NCBI GenBank assembly: GCA_964543965.1
Contig: CAZJAX010000035.1
Coordinates: 1-16,455, forward strand
Length of the DNA: 16,455 nucleotides
Direction: 5' to 3'
Origin: CAMDWQ01 sp964543965
GTDB lineage: Bacteria; Omnitrophota; Gorgyraeia; 2-02-FULL-51-18
The notes beneath the pieces are model-generated. The model did no database searches. It was not told where the DNA came from and was given only the letters and a program-made list of their open reading frames with translations. A program made the position numbers and the translations under genes. Below, one piece after another: positions 6,312 through 15,115 of the stretch (positions within the stretch are counted from its first letter, which is position 1; every line of letters starts with the position of its first letter).

Positions 6312-7424
6312 TTAAACGTCGCATTCCTTGAAAACTTGTCTCAGCATCCGGAGGAAGAACTGATTCTCCCTCGAGCGGCCGATAGTGACGCGGATATAGG
6401 TCGGCAGACCCCAGACGGCCATCGGACGCACGATGACTCCGCGACGCAGAAGCTTATCGTATACCTTGGCTGCGTCCATCTTCAGATCCGCAAGAATGAA
6501 ATTGGTCGCGGTCTTGACGACATCACAGCCGAGATCTTTCAAGTGGCTCGTCAGATATCCGCGGCCTTCGGCGACCATCTCGACGGTCTTCTTGAGATGA
6601 GCCTTATCTTCGAGAGCGGCGGCAGCGCCGATTTGAGCGAGCATATTCACGTTGAAAGGCTCGCGGACTTTGTTGAGCGCGGCGATGACGGACGGATCCG
6701 CGACAGCGTATCCCACCCGCAGACCCGAAAGGCCGTAGGCTTTGGAGAATGTGCGCGTGACAATGATGTTCTTGTGCGAGCCGAGGAGAGCCAGGCTGTC
6801 CGGGTAGTCCTTTTGAGGCCTTGCAAATTCATAATAGGCTTCGTCCAGCACGACGAGCACGTTTTTGGGCACAAACTTCAGAAATGCGGCAAGGCGCTTG
6901 GAGTTGACATAGGTGCCGACCGGGTTGTCCGGGTTGGCGATAAAAATGAGTTTGGTTCGGGCGCTGATCTTTTTGCGCATACCCTCGAGGTCATACTGGA
7001 AATCCTTCATCGGGACCTTGATGACCGCTGCCTCTTCGGCTTGGCCGGCGATCTCATAAATAAGGAACGTCGGATCCGCGATGATGATCTCGTCCCCTTT
7101 GCCGGCAAACGCGCGCGCGATAAACACGAGCAGCTCGTCCGAGCCGTTTCCGAACACAAGCGTCTCGGGCTTCACCTTCAGAAATTTGGAGAGCTTTTCG
7201 CGCAGGTAATAGCAGCCCCCGTCCGGATAGCGGTGCACCTTTTCGAGGCTCGCGCGCATCGCGATCACCGCCTTCTTGGAGGGGCCGAGCGCGTTCTCGT
7301 TGGAGGCCATCTTGAGTGCGTTCTTGACGCCGTATTCCCGCTCAAGCTCCTCGATAGGCTTGCCGGGAACGTAGTTTTTGACGTGCGTCAGATGAGGCTT
7401 GGTCGTCGGGAAGAAATTCATCAT
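6312..7424 (-). CDS. hisC: Histidinol-phosphate/aromatic aminotransferase (HisC family)
   Basis: PLP-dependent class I/II aminotransferase of 370 residues. The PLP lysine is K228 in TFSKAYGLSGLRVGYA (225-240); other cofactor and substrate contacts are NPDNPVG (164-170), D194 and Y197 in LDEAYYEF, R236, and the C-terminal substrate arginine R345 in YIRVTIG. SNENALGPS (41-49) is the usual HisC-type N-terminal element. Sequence alone suggests histidinol-phosphate aminotransferase, but no other his genes are nearby and it sits between pheA and aroF. I infer that it serves mainly, or also, as the aminotransferase that converts phenylpyruvate and 4-hydroxyphenylpyruvate to Phe and Tyr. The start overlaps the pheA stop by four bases; two ATG codons lie in tandem at 7424 and 7421. 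Confidence 0.9.
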   Translation of the reverse strand: MMNFFPTTKPHLTHVKNYVPGKPIEELEREYGVKNALKMASNENALGPSKKAVIAMRASLEKVHRYPDGGCYYLREKLSKFLKVKPETLVFGNGSDELLVFIARAFAGKGDEIIIADPTFLIYEIAGQAEEAAVIKVPMKDFQYDLEGMRKKISARTKLIFIANPDNPVGTYVNSKRLAAFLKFVPKNVLVVLDEAYYEFARPQKDYPDSLALLGSHKNIIVTRTFSKAYGLSGLRVGYAVADPSVIAALNKVREPFNVNMLAQIGAAAALEDKAHLKKTVEMVAEGRGYLTSHLKDLGCDVVKTATNFILADLKMDAAKVYDKLLRRGVIVRPMAVWGLPTYIRVTIGRSRENQFFLRMLRQVFKECDV

Positions 7425-8494
7425 TCCGCCTTCGGATAGGATCCCATGATCTTGAAGAACGTGCAGTGCTTCTCGAGGCCGCTCATGGCCTTTTGGATGC
7501 GCGGCTCGTGGTGGTGGCCTTCGAAATCGACAAAGAAGAAGTAGCTCCAGGCTTTTTTCTTGGAAGGGCGCGACTCGATCTTCGTGAGGTTGATGCGGGC
7601 TTTCTTGAACGGTGAAAGGATATCATGAAGAGCGCCGGACTTATCCTTGATCTCGAACACGATCGATGTCTTGTCGGACGAGGTAGGCTTGGCTTCCTGG
7701 CGTGCGACGATCAGAAAACGCGTCGTGTTGTTGGGGTTGTCCTCGATCGATGAGGCGAGGATCTTCAGCCCGTACACGTCAGCGGCGATCTTGGAGGCGA
7801 TGCAGGCGATGCCGGCTTCGTTGGTATCGTTGGAGACAAACTGCGCGGCTTCGGCGGTGCTGTTGGTCGGGACGAGATCCACGCGGTGCAGATGGGACTC
7901 GATCCAGCTGCGGCACTGGCCGAACACCTGATCCTTGGAGTACACCTGAGTCACGTCCTTCAGGGGGACGCCGTTGGACATCAGGTAATGATGGATGGAG
8001 AGAAATATCTCGCCGTAGATCTTGAGGTTAGAGTCGATGAACATATCAAGAGTATGATTGACCGCGCCCTCTGTTGAATTTTCCACGGGAACGACCCCGT
8101 AGTCTGCTCTCCCCTGCTCTACTTCGGTGAATACATCGGTGATGGTCGTGCAAGGCTCGTAATCCACGGACGAGCCGAATTTTTTCTGCGCGGCCTGATG
8201 CGTGTATGTGACAGCGGGCCCCAGATAAGCGATCTTCACTTTTTTCTCGAGGCTGATAGAGAATGACATGATCTCGCGGTAAATGGCGTCGATCGCTTCG
8301 GCGGTCAACGGCCCTTTATTAAGCGCCTTCAAGCGGTCAAGCACCTGCTTTTCGCGGTGAGGCGCGTAGATTCCCTGGCCGTCCTTCATCTTGAGTTTGC
8401 CGATCTCTTTCGAGGCGCGGGCGCGCTCGTTCAAAAGCGCGAGGATCTTAGAGTCGACTGCGTCTATCTGCTTTCTGATTTTATCAAGGCTCAC
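7421..8494 (-). CDS. pheA: Bifunctional chorismate mutase / prephenate dehydratase (P-protein)
   Basis: Converts chorismate to prephenate and then to phenylpyruvate. Three domains are seen in 357 residues: an AroQ-type chorismate mutase (about 1-82, with IRKQIDAVDSKILALLNER), a prephenate dehydratase (about 87-265, including YLGPAVTYTHQAA, VPVENSTEGAVN and the catalytic NTTRF at 256-260), and a C-terminal ACT domain (about 275-355) with GALH (287-290) and ESRP (307-310), the elements that bind phenylalanine in feedback control. Family length and order are normal. The start is a GTG at 8492-8494 preceded by GGGGGAA about five bases upstream; it overlaps the end of scpB by 11 bases. Together with tyrA, hisC and aroF it gives the Phe/Tyr branch apart from the common shikimate steps. 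Confidence 0.96.
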   Translation of the reverse strand: MSLDKIRKQIDAVDSKILALLNERARASKEIGKLKMKDGQGIYAPHREKQVLDRLKALNKGPLTAEAIDAIYREIMSFSISLEKKVKIAYLGPAVTYTHQAAQKKFGSSVDYEPCTTITDVFTEVEQGRADYGVVPVENSTEGAVNHTLDMFIDSNLKIYGEIFLSIHHYLMSNGVPLKDVTQVYSKDQVFGQCRSWIESHLHRVDLVPTNSTAEAAQFVSNDTNEAGIACIASKIAADVYGLKILASSIEDNPNNTTRFLIVARQEAKPTSSDKTSIVFEIKDKSGALHDILSPFKKARINLTKIESRPSKKKAWSYFFFVDFEGHHHEPRIQKAMSGLEKHCTFFKIMGSYPKAE

Positions 8495-9131
8495 CGGCTT
8501 CCCCCTGGTTGACGGAGTTGGGCTCCTGCTCTTCGCGCGGCTCGCCGGTGATTTCGGCGGCTTCGGCGGCCGGACGCATCTGCGGCGGCAAGAGCGACGG
8601 ATCGATATCTTTTTCGCTGAACTCGGAAAGCGGCGGAAGCTCCTTCACGGACTTCAGGCCGAAATGTGAAAGGAACTCGTTCGTCGTCCCATAGAGGATG
8701 GGGCGCCCGGGGACATCCTTGCGGCCGGCTATCTTGATGAGATTTTTTTCAAGCAGAGTCTTCAGCGGCCCGTCGACGTTGACGCCGCGGATGAACTCGA
8801 TATCGGCCTTGGTCACCGGCTGCTTGTAGGCGACGACAGAAAGCGTCTCGAGGCTTGCCGGCGAAAGCTTTCTTTTCTCGCGCGATGTGTAGAAGCGCTT
8901 AAGATATTCTGAGAAACGGTCATGCGTAAGGATCTGGTAGCCCCCGGCGATCTCCTTCAAAGCGAAACCTCTTCCCTGAGACGCGTAGTCCGCCTCAAGC
9001 TCGGCGAGCGCCGCTTCGATCTGCGGGATCGTCGTGCCGTCATCGAAGGCCTCTTTCAGGTCTTTGGCTGAAAGTGCACGGTCGCTGGCGAATAAGATGG
9101 CTTCCAATATGAACTTCAGGTCGTGTTCCAA
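8484..9131 (-). CDS. scpB: Segregation and condensation protein B
   Basis: ScpB dimers bind the kleisin ScpA and modulate the SMC condensin that organises and separates chromosomes. The 215-residue product has two winged-helix domains (about 1-85 and 90-160). The second has the family hallmarks LETLSVVAYKQPVTKADIEFIRGV (94-117 region) and GRPILYGTTNEFLSHFGL (142-159). The tail from about 170 is acidic and proline-rich, probably disordered. The start is a TTG at 9129-9131: no ATG fits, and AAGGA (9138-9142) lies six bases upstream, overlapping the scpA stop as TAAAGGA. It begins 10 bases after scpA and overlaps pheA by 11 bases, so segregation and aromatic genes are physically coupled. Confidence 0.95.
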   Translation of the reverse strand: MEHDLKFILEAILFASDRALSAKDLKEAFDDGTTIPQIEAALAELEADYASQGRGFALKEIAGGYQILTHDRFSEYLKRFYTSREKRKLSPASLETLSVVAYKQPVTKADIEFIRGVNVDGPLKTLLEKNLIKIAGRKDVPGRPILYGTTNEFLSHFGLKSVKELPPLSEFSEKDIDPSLLPPQMRPAAEAAEITGEPREEQEPNSVNQGEAGEP

Positions 9132-9137
9132 GTCGGT

Positions 9138-9142
9138 TCCTT
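9138..9142 (-). promoter_or_regulatory. Ribosome binding site supporting the TTG start of scpB
   Basis: The minus strand reads AAGGA, then ACCGAC, then TTG. The site overlaps the TAA stop of scpA (9142-9144), a layout that favours reinitiation. It is the reason for choosing the TTG at 9129-9131. Confidence 0.7.
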
Positions 9143-9876
9143 TAGTTTTCCTGGGTCAATACCGCGTTGTTTTTTGAAATCTCGATCTCGCCGAACTGCT
9201 CGCCCTGCTCGATCAGCACCGTCTTCTGACGGACCAGCTCCAAAAGCGCCAAAAACGTCGTGATCGCTTCCAATTTATTCTTCGCTGAACGGAAAAGGCG
9301 GCTGAAGCGCAGACGCGGCTCCCGAGTCAGTTTTTCCGTAATGTCGAGGATCTTGTCCGCGACCGTATATTCGTCCTTCAAAACCTCATGAGGCACTTCT
9401 TCGGGAAAACCCTGCAGCACCTTCTGGAAAGCGCTTAGGAGATCAAAGAGCGACACGTCGATGAAACCCAGATCGTCGTCCGGATAATCCGGCTCGCTGC
9501 CGAAGCGCCCGAACACGCCGCTCTGTTTGGTCTCGAACTCACGGAAGCGCTCGGCGGCTTCCTTGAAAGCCTTGTATTCGAGCAGGCGGCGCACAAGCTC
9601 AGCGCGAGGATCTTCTTCCATCGTCTCAAGGCCCGCCGGATCCGGAGGCAGCAGCATACGCGACTTGATCTGCATGAGCGTCGCCGCCATCACGAGAAAT
9701 TCCCCTGCAATGTCGAGATTTAGGTCGTCCATCAGATTGATATAATCCAGATACTGATGCGTGATCTTCATGATCGGGATGTCGTAAATATTGAGCTCAT
9801 CCTTCTTGATGAGATACAAAAGAAGGTCGAGCGGCCCTTCGAACACGTCCAGCCGGATCTTATAATCGTTGGTCAT
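9142..9876 (-). CDS. scpA: Segregation and condensation protein A (kleisin)
   Basis: Kleisin subunit that bridges the SMC dimer heads and binds ScpB. The 244-residue protein begins with the family signature FEGPLDLLLYLIKKDELNIYDIPI (12-35 region) and LDIAGEFLVMAATLMQIKSRMLLP (54-77 region), the N-terminal helical domain that contacts the SMC neck. The middle (about 80-170) is acidic and charged. The C-terminal winged helix (about 170-235, with TTFLALLELVRQKTVLIEQ) binds the SMC head. The ATG at 9874-9876 overlaps the trpS stop by four bases and has GGGGA just upstream. The frame is open upstream to 10176, but this lies over trpS and has no kleisin similarity. The smc gene is not in the window. 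Confidence 0.96.
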   Translation of the reverse strand: MTNDYKIRLDVFEGPLDLLLYLIKKDELNIYDIPIMKITHQYLDYINLMDDLNLDIAGEFLVMAATLMQIKSRMLLPPDPAGLETMEEDPRAELVRRLLEYKAFKEAAERFREFETKQSGVFGRFGSEPDYPDDDLGFIDVSLFDLLSAFQKVLQGFPEEVPHEVLKDEYTVADKILDITEKLTREPRLRFSRLFRSAKNKLEAITTFLALLELVRQKTVLIEQGEQFGEIEISKNNAVLTQEN

Positions 9877-10877
9877 TTTGTCCCCGCGCCCAGATGCAAA
9901 AGCTCTTTGACCTCGGCAAGAGTTTTCTTGGCCTGAGCCTGCGCACGTTCCTGTCCCGATCGTATCACGTCGGAGACCGCGCACTTTTCGGAAGGGTACC
10001 GGCGAGCCACCCCTTCCCTTTCTTCGCGCAAAGGCTTCATGTAGCCGACAAGAACGTCCGCGAACTGCTTTTTGCAATCCGTGCATCCCTTCTTGGCGCC
10101 GCTGCACCAGCCGCGCACCTCTTCGACAAGCCCGGCGTCCTTTGAAAAGATCTTGTAATACGAAAACACATTGCACTCGTCCGGGTGTCCGGGATCAGCG
10201 ACTTTGATGCGGGACGGATCCGTGATCATCGTCTGGACCTTTTTCCGTATCGAGATCTCGTCGTCGCCAAGGCTGATCGCGTTGTCGTAGCTCTTGGACA
10301 TCTTGCGGCGGTCCGTGCCGAGGATGCGCGCCTGCGCGGTCAGAAGCTCTTTCGGCTCAGGAAACAGCTCTTTTTTATACAAACCGTTGAAGCGGCGTAC
10401 GATCTCGCGCGTAAGCTCGAGATGCGCCTTCTGATCCTCGCCCACCGGCACCCGATCGGCCTTGTAGAGCAGGATGTCGGCGGCCTGAAGGACCGGATAT
10501 CCGAGAAACCCGTAAGTCGTGAGATCCCGGCCCTCGATCTCGCGCAGCTGTTCCTTGTACGTCGGATTGCGCTCAAGCCATCCCAGAGGCGTCATCATGC
10601 CCAGGATCAGAGCCAGCTCTGCGTGCTCGGGGATCTGCGATTGGATAAAAATATTTTCGGGTTTGATGCCGCACGCGAGCCAGTCCATGATCATCTGCTC
10701 GGTGTACTTGCGCAAATTGGCGGGATTTTCGTATTCCCCCATGAGCGCATGAAGATCGGCGACCATGAAAAAACATTCGTGCTGAGCCTGCAGCGCCTTC
10801 CAGTTTTCGAGAGCGCCCAGCAGGTGACCCAAGTGCAAGGGCCCGGTCGGCCGCATTCCGGAGAGGACGCGTCCCAT
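9873..10877 (-). CDS. trpS: Tryptophanyl-tRNA synthetase with putative [4Fe-4S] cysteine motif
   Basis: Charges tRNA-Trp in the cytoplasm (class I synthetase). The 334-residue protein shows the HIGH-type PLHLGH (13-18) near the N-terminus and a full KMSKS (192-196), with GYPVLQAADILLYKA (126-140) and VPVGEDQKAHLELTREI (143-159) typical of bacterial TrpRS. Four cysteines at 235, 258, 265 and 268 form C-x22-C-x6-C-x2-C. The Thermotoga maritima enzyme has the same spacing, at residues one higher, and binds a [4Fe-4S] cluster near the anticodon-binding region. The start ATG is 3 bases after the infB stop with a weak GGAA upstream. It takes the place usually held by rbfA after infB and overlaps scpA at its end. 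Confidence 0.96.
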   Translation of the reverse strand: MGRVLSGMRPTGPLHLGHLLGALENWKALQAQHECFFMVADLHALMGEYENPANLRKYTEQMIMDWLACGIKPENIFIQSQIPEHAELALILGMMTPLGWLERNPTYKEQLREIEGRDLTTYGFLGYPVLQAADILLYKADRVPVGEDQKAHLELTREIVRRFNGLYKKELFPEPKELLTAQARILGTDRRKMSKSYDNAISLGDDEISIRKKVQTMITDPSRIKVADPGHPDECNVFSYYKIFSKDAGLVEEVRGWCSGAKKGCTDCKKQFADVLVGYMKPLREEREGVARRYPSEKCAVSDVIRSGQERAQAQAKKTLAEVKELLHLGAGTK

Positions 10878-10880
10878 GAA

Positions 10881-13238
<2,358 letters not shown>

Positions 13239-14477
13239 TTAGGCTTCTTCTCCGCTTTCGGGCGTCTCGTCGGCTGCAGACGCTTCGGGCGCGGTTTCCG
13301 CTTCGGGCGCTTCCGGGCTTCCATTGACGGCTGCCATGATCTTTTCCAGAGTCTTTTTACCGACGCCCTTGATCTCCGCCAGCTGCTCGGGTGTGGCATT
13401 CTTCAAGTCCGCCACGGTCAGATAGCCTGCCGCCTTCAGCGCTTCGGCCGTCTTAGGGCCGACGCCGTCCAAAGACTCGACGCCGTCTGTATCGGCAGCG
13501 CCGGAGGATCCGGTCATGCCTTCGAGCTTTTCTTTCACAATGTCTTTTTTCGAGCGGATATCGATGGACCAGCCGACGAGGCGCGATGCCAACCGCACAT
13601 TCTGCCCGTTCTTGCCGATAGCCAGAGAGAGCTGGTCATCTGCGACGACGACCTCAACCTTCTTCTCTTCGCGGTTCACGATCTTCACGGAAGAAGCTTC
13701 GGCGGGACTTAAGGCTGCGCGGACAAATTCCTCGGGATCCTCGCTCCAGCGCACGATATCGATCTTCTCGCCCTGCAGTTCTTTCACGACACCCTTCACG
13801 CGGGATCCGCGAATGCCGACGCAGGCGCCGACAGAATCGATTTTGTCATTTTTCGACCAGACGGCGATCTTCGAGCGGTCACCGGCTTCGCGGGAGACGG
13901 CGCGGATCTCCACCATGCCGTCAGCTATCTCCGGGACTTCCAATTCGAAAAGCACTTTAACGAAACCCGGGTGCGTACGCGAAAGTACGATCTGCGGACC
14001 CTTGCCGTTCTTGGAGACTTCGAGCACATAGGCGCGTATATGGTCGCCCTGGCGGTAGTTGTCGCGCGGTGAAAGTTCGCGGCGCGGGAGAACAGCTTCG
14101 GTCTTTCCGAGATCGATCAGGAGAGAGCCCTTTTCAAACCGGTAGACAGTGCCGGTCACGATGGAATCGGCTTTTGCCTGGAATTCATTAAAAATGACGT
14201 CGCGCTCGGCTTCGCGGATCTTCTGGAAGATGACCTGTTTGGCGGTCTGCGCGGCGATGCGCCCGAACTCCTGAGACACGACTTCTTTGCCTTCGGAATA
14301 GATGCGTATACGCCCCGTCTCGAGCTCGAGCTTTACCTGCACGTCTTTGTCTTTGTCATGCAAAACTTTTTTAGCCGCGGAAACGAGCGCGGCTTCGATG
14401 GACTCGACCAGCACCTTGCGGCTGATGCCCTTTTCGCGCTCGATGTTTTCCAATACCGTGATCAGTTCTGTGCTCAT
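13239..14477 (-). CDS. nusA: Transcription termination/antitermination protein NusA
   Basis: Binds RNA polymerase and nascent RNA and controls pausing, termination and antitermination. The 412-residue product has the NusA N-terminal domain (about 1-100), an S1 domain (about 105-170), KH1 (about 205-275, with VGACVGIRGSRVKGVVKEL) and KH2 (about 277-345, with AIGKNGQNVRLA). A C-terminal helix-hairpin-helix segment (about 334-385, LDGVGPKTAEAL and IKGVGKKTLEKI) takes the place of the acidic repeats of the E. coli protein. An acidic tail rich in E, A and P ends the protein. The ATG at 14475-14477 has AAGG about five bases upstream and lies 6 bases after the rimP stop. The order rimP-nusA-infB is the widely conserved one. 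Confidence 0.97.
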   Translation of the reverse strand: MSTELITVLENIEREKGISRKVLVESIEAALVSAAKKVLHDKDKDVQVKLELETGRIRIYSEGKEVVSQEFGRIAAQTAKQVIFQKIREAERDVIFNEFQAKADSIVTGTVYRFEKGSLLIDLGKTEAVLPRRELSPRDNYRQGDHIRAYVLEVSKNGKGPQIVLSRTHPGFVKVLFELEVPEIADGMVEIRAVSREAGDRSKIAVWSKNDKIDSVGACVGIRGSRVKGVVKELQGEKIDIVRWSEDPEEFVRAALSPAEASSVKIVNREEKKVEVVVADDQLSLAIGKNGQNVRLASRLVGWSIDIRSKKDIVKEKLEGMTGSSGAADTDGVESLDGVGPKTAEALKAAGYLTVADLKNATPEQLAEIKGVGKKTLEKIMAAVNGSPEAPEAETAPEASAADETPESGEEA

Positions 14478-14483
14478 GTTGCC

Positions 14484-14984
14484 TTACCGCCCTTTTCCGT
14501 TGACGTTAATTTCTCTGTGCGCGTGGAGGATGCTTTCCAGCGGCAATTTTTTCTTTGCGCCGTCCTTCAACTCTAGCTCGATACCCCCGGCATCCGAGCC
14601 CGATACCCTGCCTTTCCAGGTCGCGATCGATCCGTCCTCTTTTTTGAACGTCACAAGAACGTGAGCGCCCAAGGCGCGCGCAAAATCCTTTTCAGTCTTC
14701 AGCGGCCTGTCCAGTCCGGGGCTTACCACTTCGAGGTTATACGGCCCCGAAAGAAGCGGGTCCCCCGAGCCTTCCTGCGTCTTTTCGTCGAAGAACGCGC
14801 CCAGACGCTCATTGATACGCGCGCAATCATCAAGCGTGATCCCGCCCTCTTTATCCGCCGTGATCGTCAGCACGTGGCGTCCGCCAAAACGGCGAAAAGT
14901 GATGTCTACGAGTTCTGCGCCAAGATTCGAAACTTCGGCGCGTATCGCATCCATATTCTTTTCTATTTCAAAGGGCAATGACAT
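14484..14984 (-). CDS. rimP: Ribosome maturation factor RimP
   Basis: Needed for late assembly of the 30S subunit. The 166-residue protein has the two-domain RimP layout: an N-terminal alpha/beta domain with ELVDITFRRFGGRHVLTITADK (24-45 region) and the family signature YNLEVVSPGLDRPL (82-95), and a C-terminal Sm-like domain (about 100-160). I take the ATG at 14982-14984 (MSLPFEIEKNMDAIR) as start. The frame is open to 15050, but that part lies within the terminator hairpin of proS and has no RimP similarity. The ribosome binding site is weak (GCGAG). First gene of the rimP-nusA-infB group, only 45 bases after the terminator stem, and a GC-rich hairpin (15002-15017) lies in between. Confidence 0.93.
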   Translation of the reverse strand: MSLPFEIEKNMDAIRAEVSNLGAELVDITFRRFGGRHVLTITADKEGGITLDDCARINERLGAFFDEKTQEGSGDPLLSGPYNLEVVSPGLDRPLKTEKDFARALGAHVLVTFKKEDGSIATWKGRVSGSDAGGIELELKDGAKKKLPLESILHAHREINVNGKGR

Positions 14985-15001
14985 TTTGATCTCGCTTGCC
15001 C

Positions 15002-15017
15002 GCCGCAGCTTCGCGGC
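15002..15017 (-). other. GC-rich hairpin in the rimP leader
   Basis: GCCGC (15002-15006) and GCGGC (15013-15017) form a five-pair stem around a six-base loop, with one further G-U pair possible. No U-tract follows in the minus-strand RNA. It lies 17 bases upstream of the rimP ATG, close enough to influence ribosome access. Confidence 0.35.
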
Positions 15018-15028
15018 AGGTATAATAA

Positions 15029-15055
15029 AAAAAGTGGGTTCATCACCCACTTTTT
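15029..15055 (-). terminator. Intrinsic terminator downstream of proS
   Basis: Arms 15029-15039 and 15045-15055 are a perfect 11-bp inverted repeat (AAAAAGTGGGT and its complement) around a five-base loop. The GTGGGT/ACCCAC core in minus-strand RNA is followed by seven U (15033-15027). It begins 43 bases after the proS stop. Being A/T symmetric, it could also act on plus-strand transcripts, but no gene on that strand needs it. Confidence 0.85.
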
Positions 15056-15072
15056 CTTGAAAGGCTTCTAAT

Positions 15073-15115
15073 GTTATATGGCTGTTAGGTTAACAAAATT
15101 AAGCCAATTTGTCAA
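15073..15115 (-). promoter_or_regulatory. Candidate sigma-70-type promoter(s) for rimP-nusA-infB
   Basis: On the minus strand there is TTGACA (15110-15115), 17 bases before TAACCT (15087-15092), an ideal -35 with a poor -10. An alternative is TATAAC (15073-15078), a good -10, with TTAATT (15096-15101) 17 bases upstream as a poor -35. A short inverted repeat TGTTA-GGT-TAACA (15083-15095) overlaps the first -10. Any transcript from here must pass the terminator at 15029-15055 before reaching rimP. Assigned by eye only; sigma factor preference of this organism is unknown. Confidence 0.3.

Noticed and set aside
6300..7439. Plus-strand open frame of 379 codons opposite hisC
   Set aside because: Antisense shadow of a GC-biased gene. 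No recognisable motifs, and hisC on the minus strand has all catalytic residues.
9877..10176. Upstream extension of scpA to 10176
   Set aside because: These codons overlap trpS in another frame and give an Arg/Gly-rich sequence unlike any kleisin; the ATG at 9876 has a ribosome binding site and a four-base overlap.
15021..15026. Perfect TATAAT on the plus strand
   Set aside because: No -35 at a proper distance (only TTGCCC with a 19-base spacer) and no plus-strand gene downstream; it lies in the A/T run of the proS terminator.
14985..15050. Upstream extension of rimP to 15050
   Set aside because: It would start inside the terminator hairpin and adds no conserved residues.
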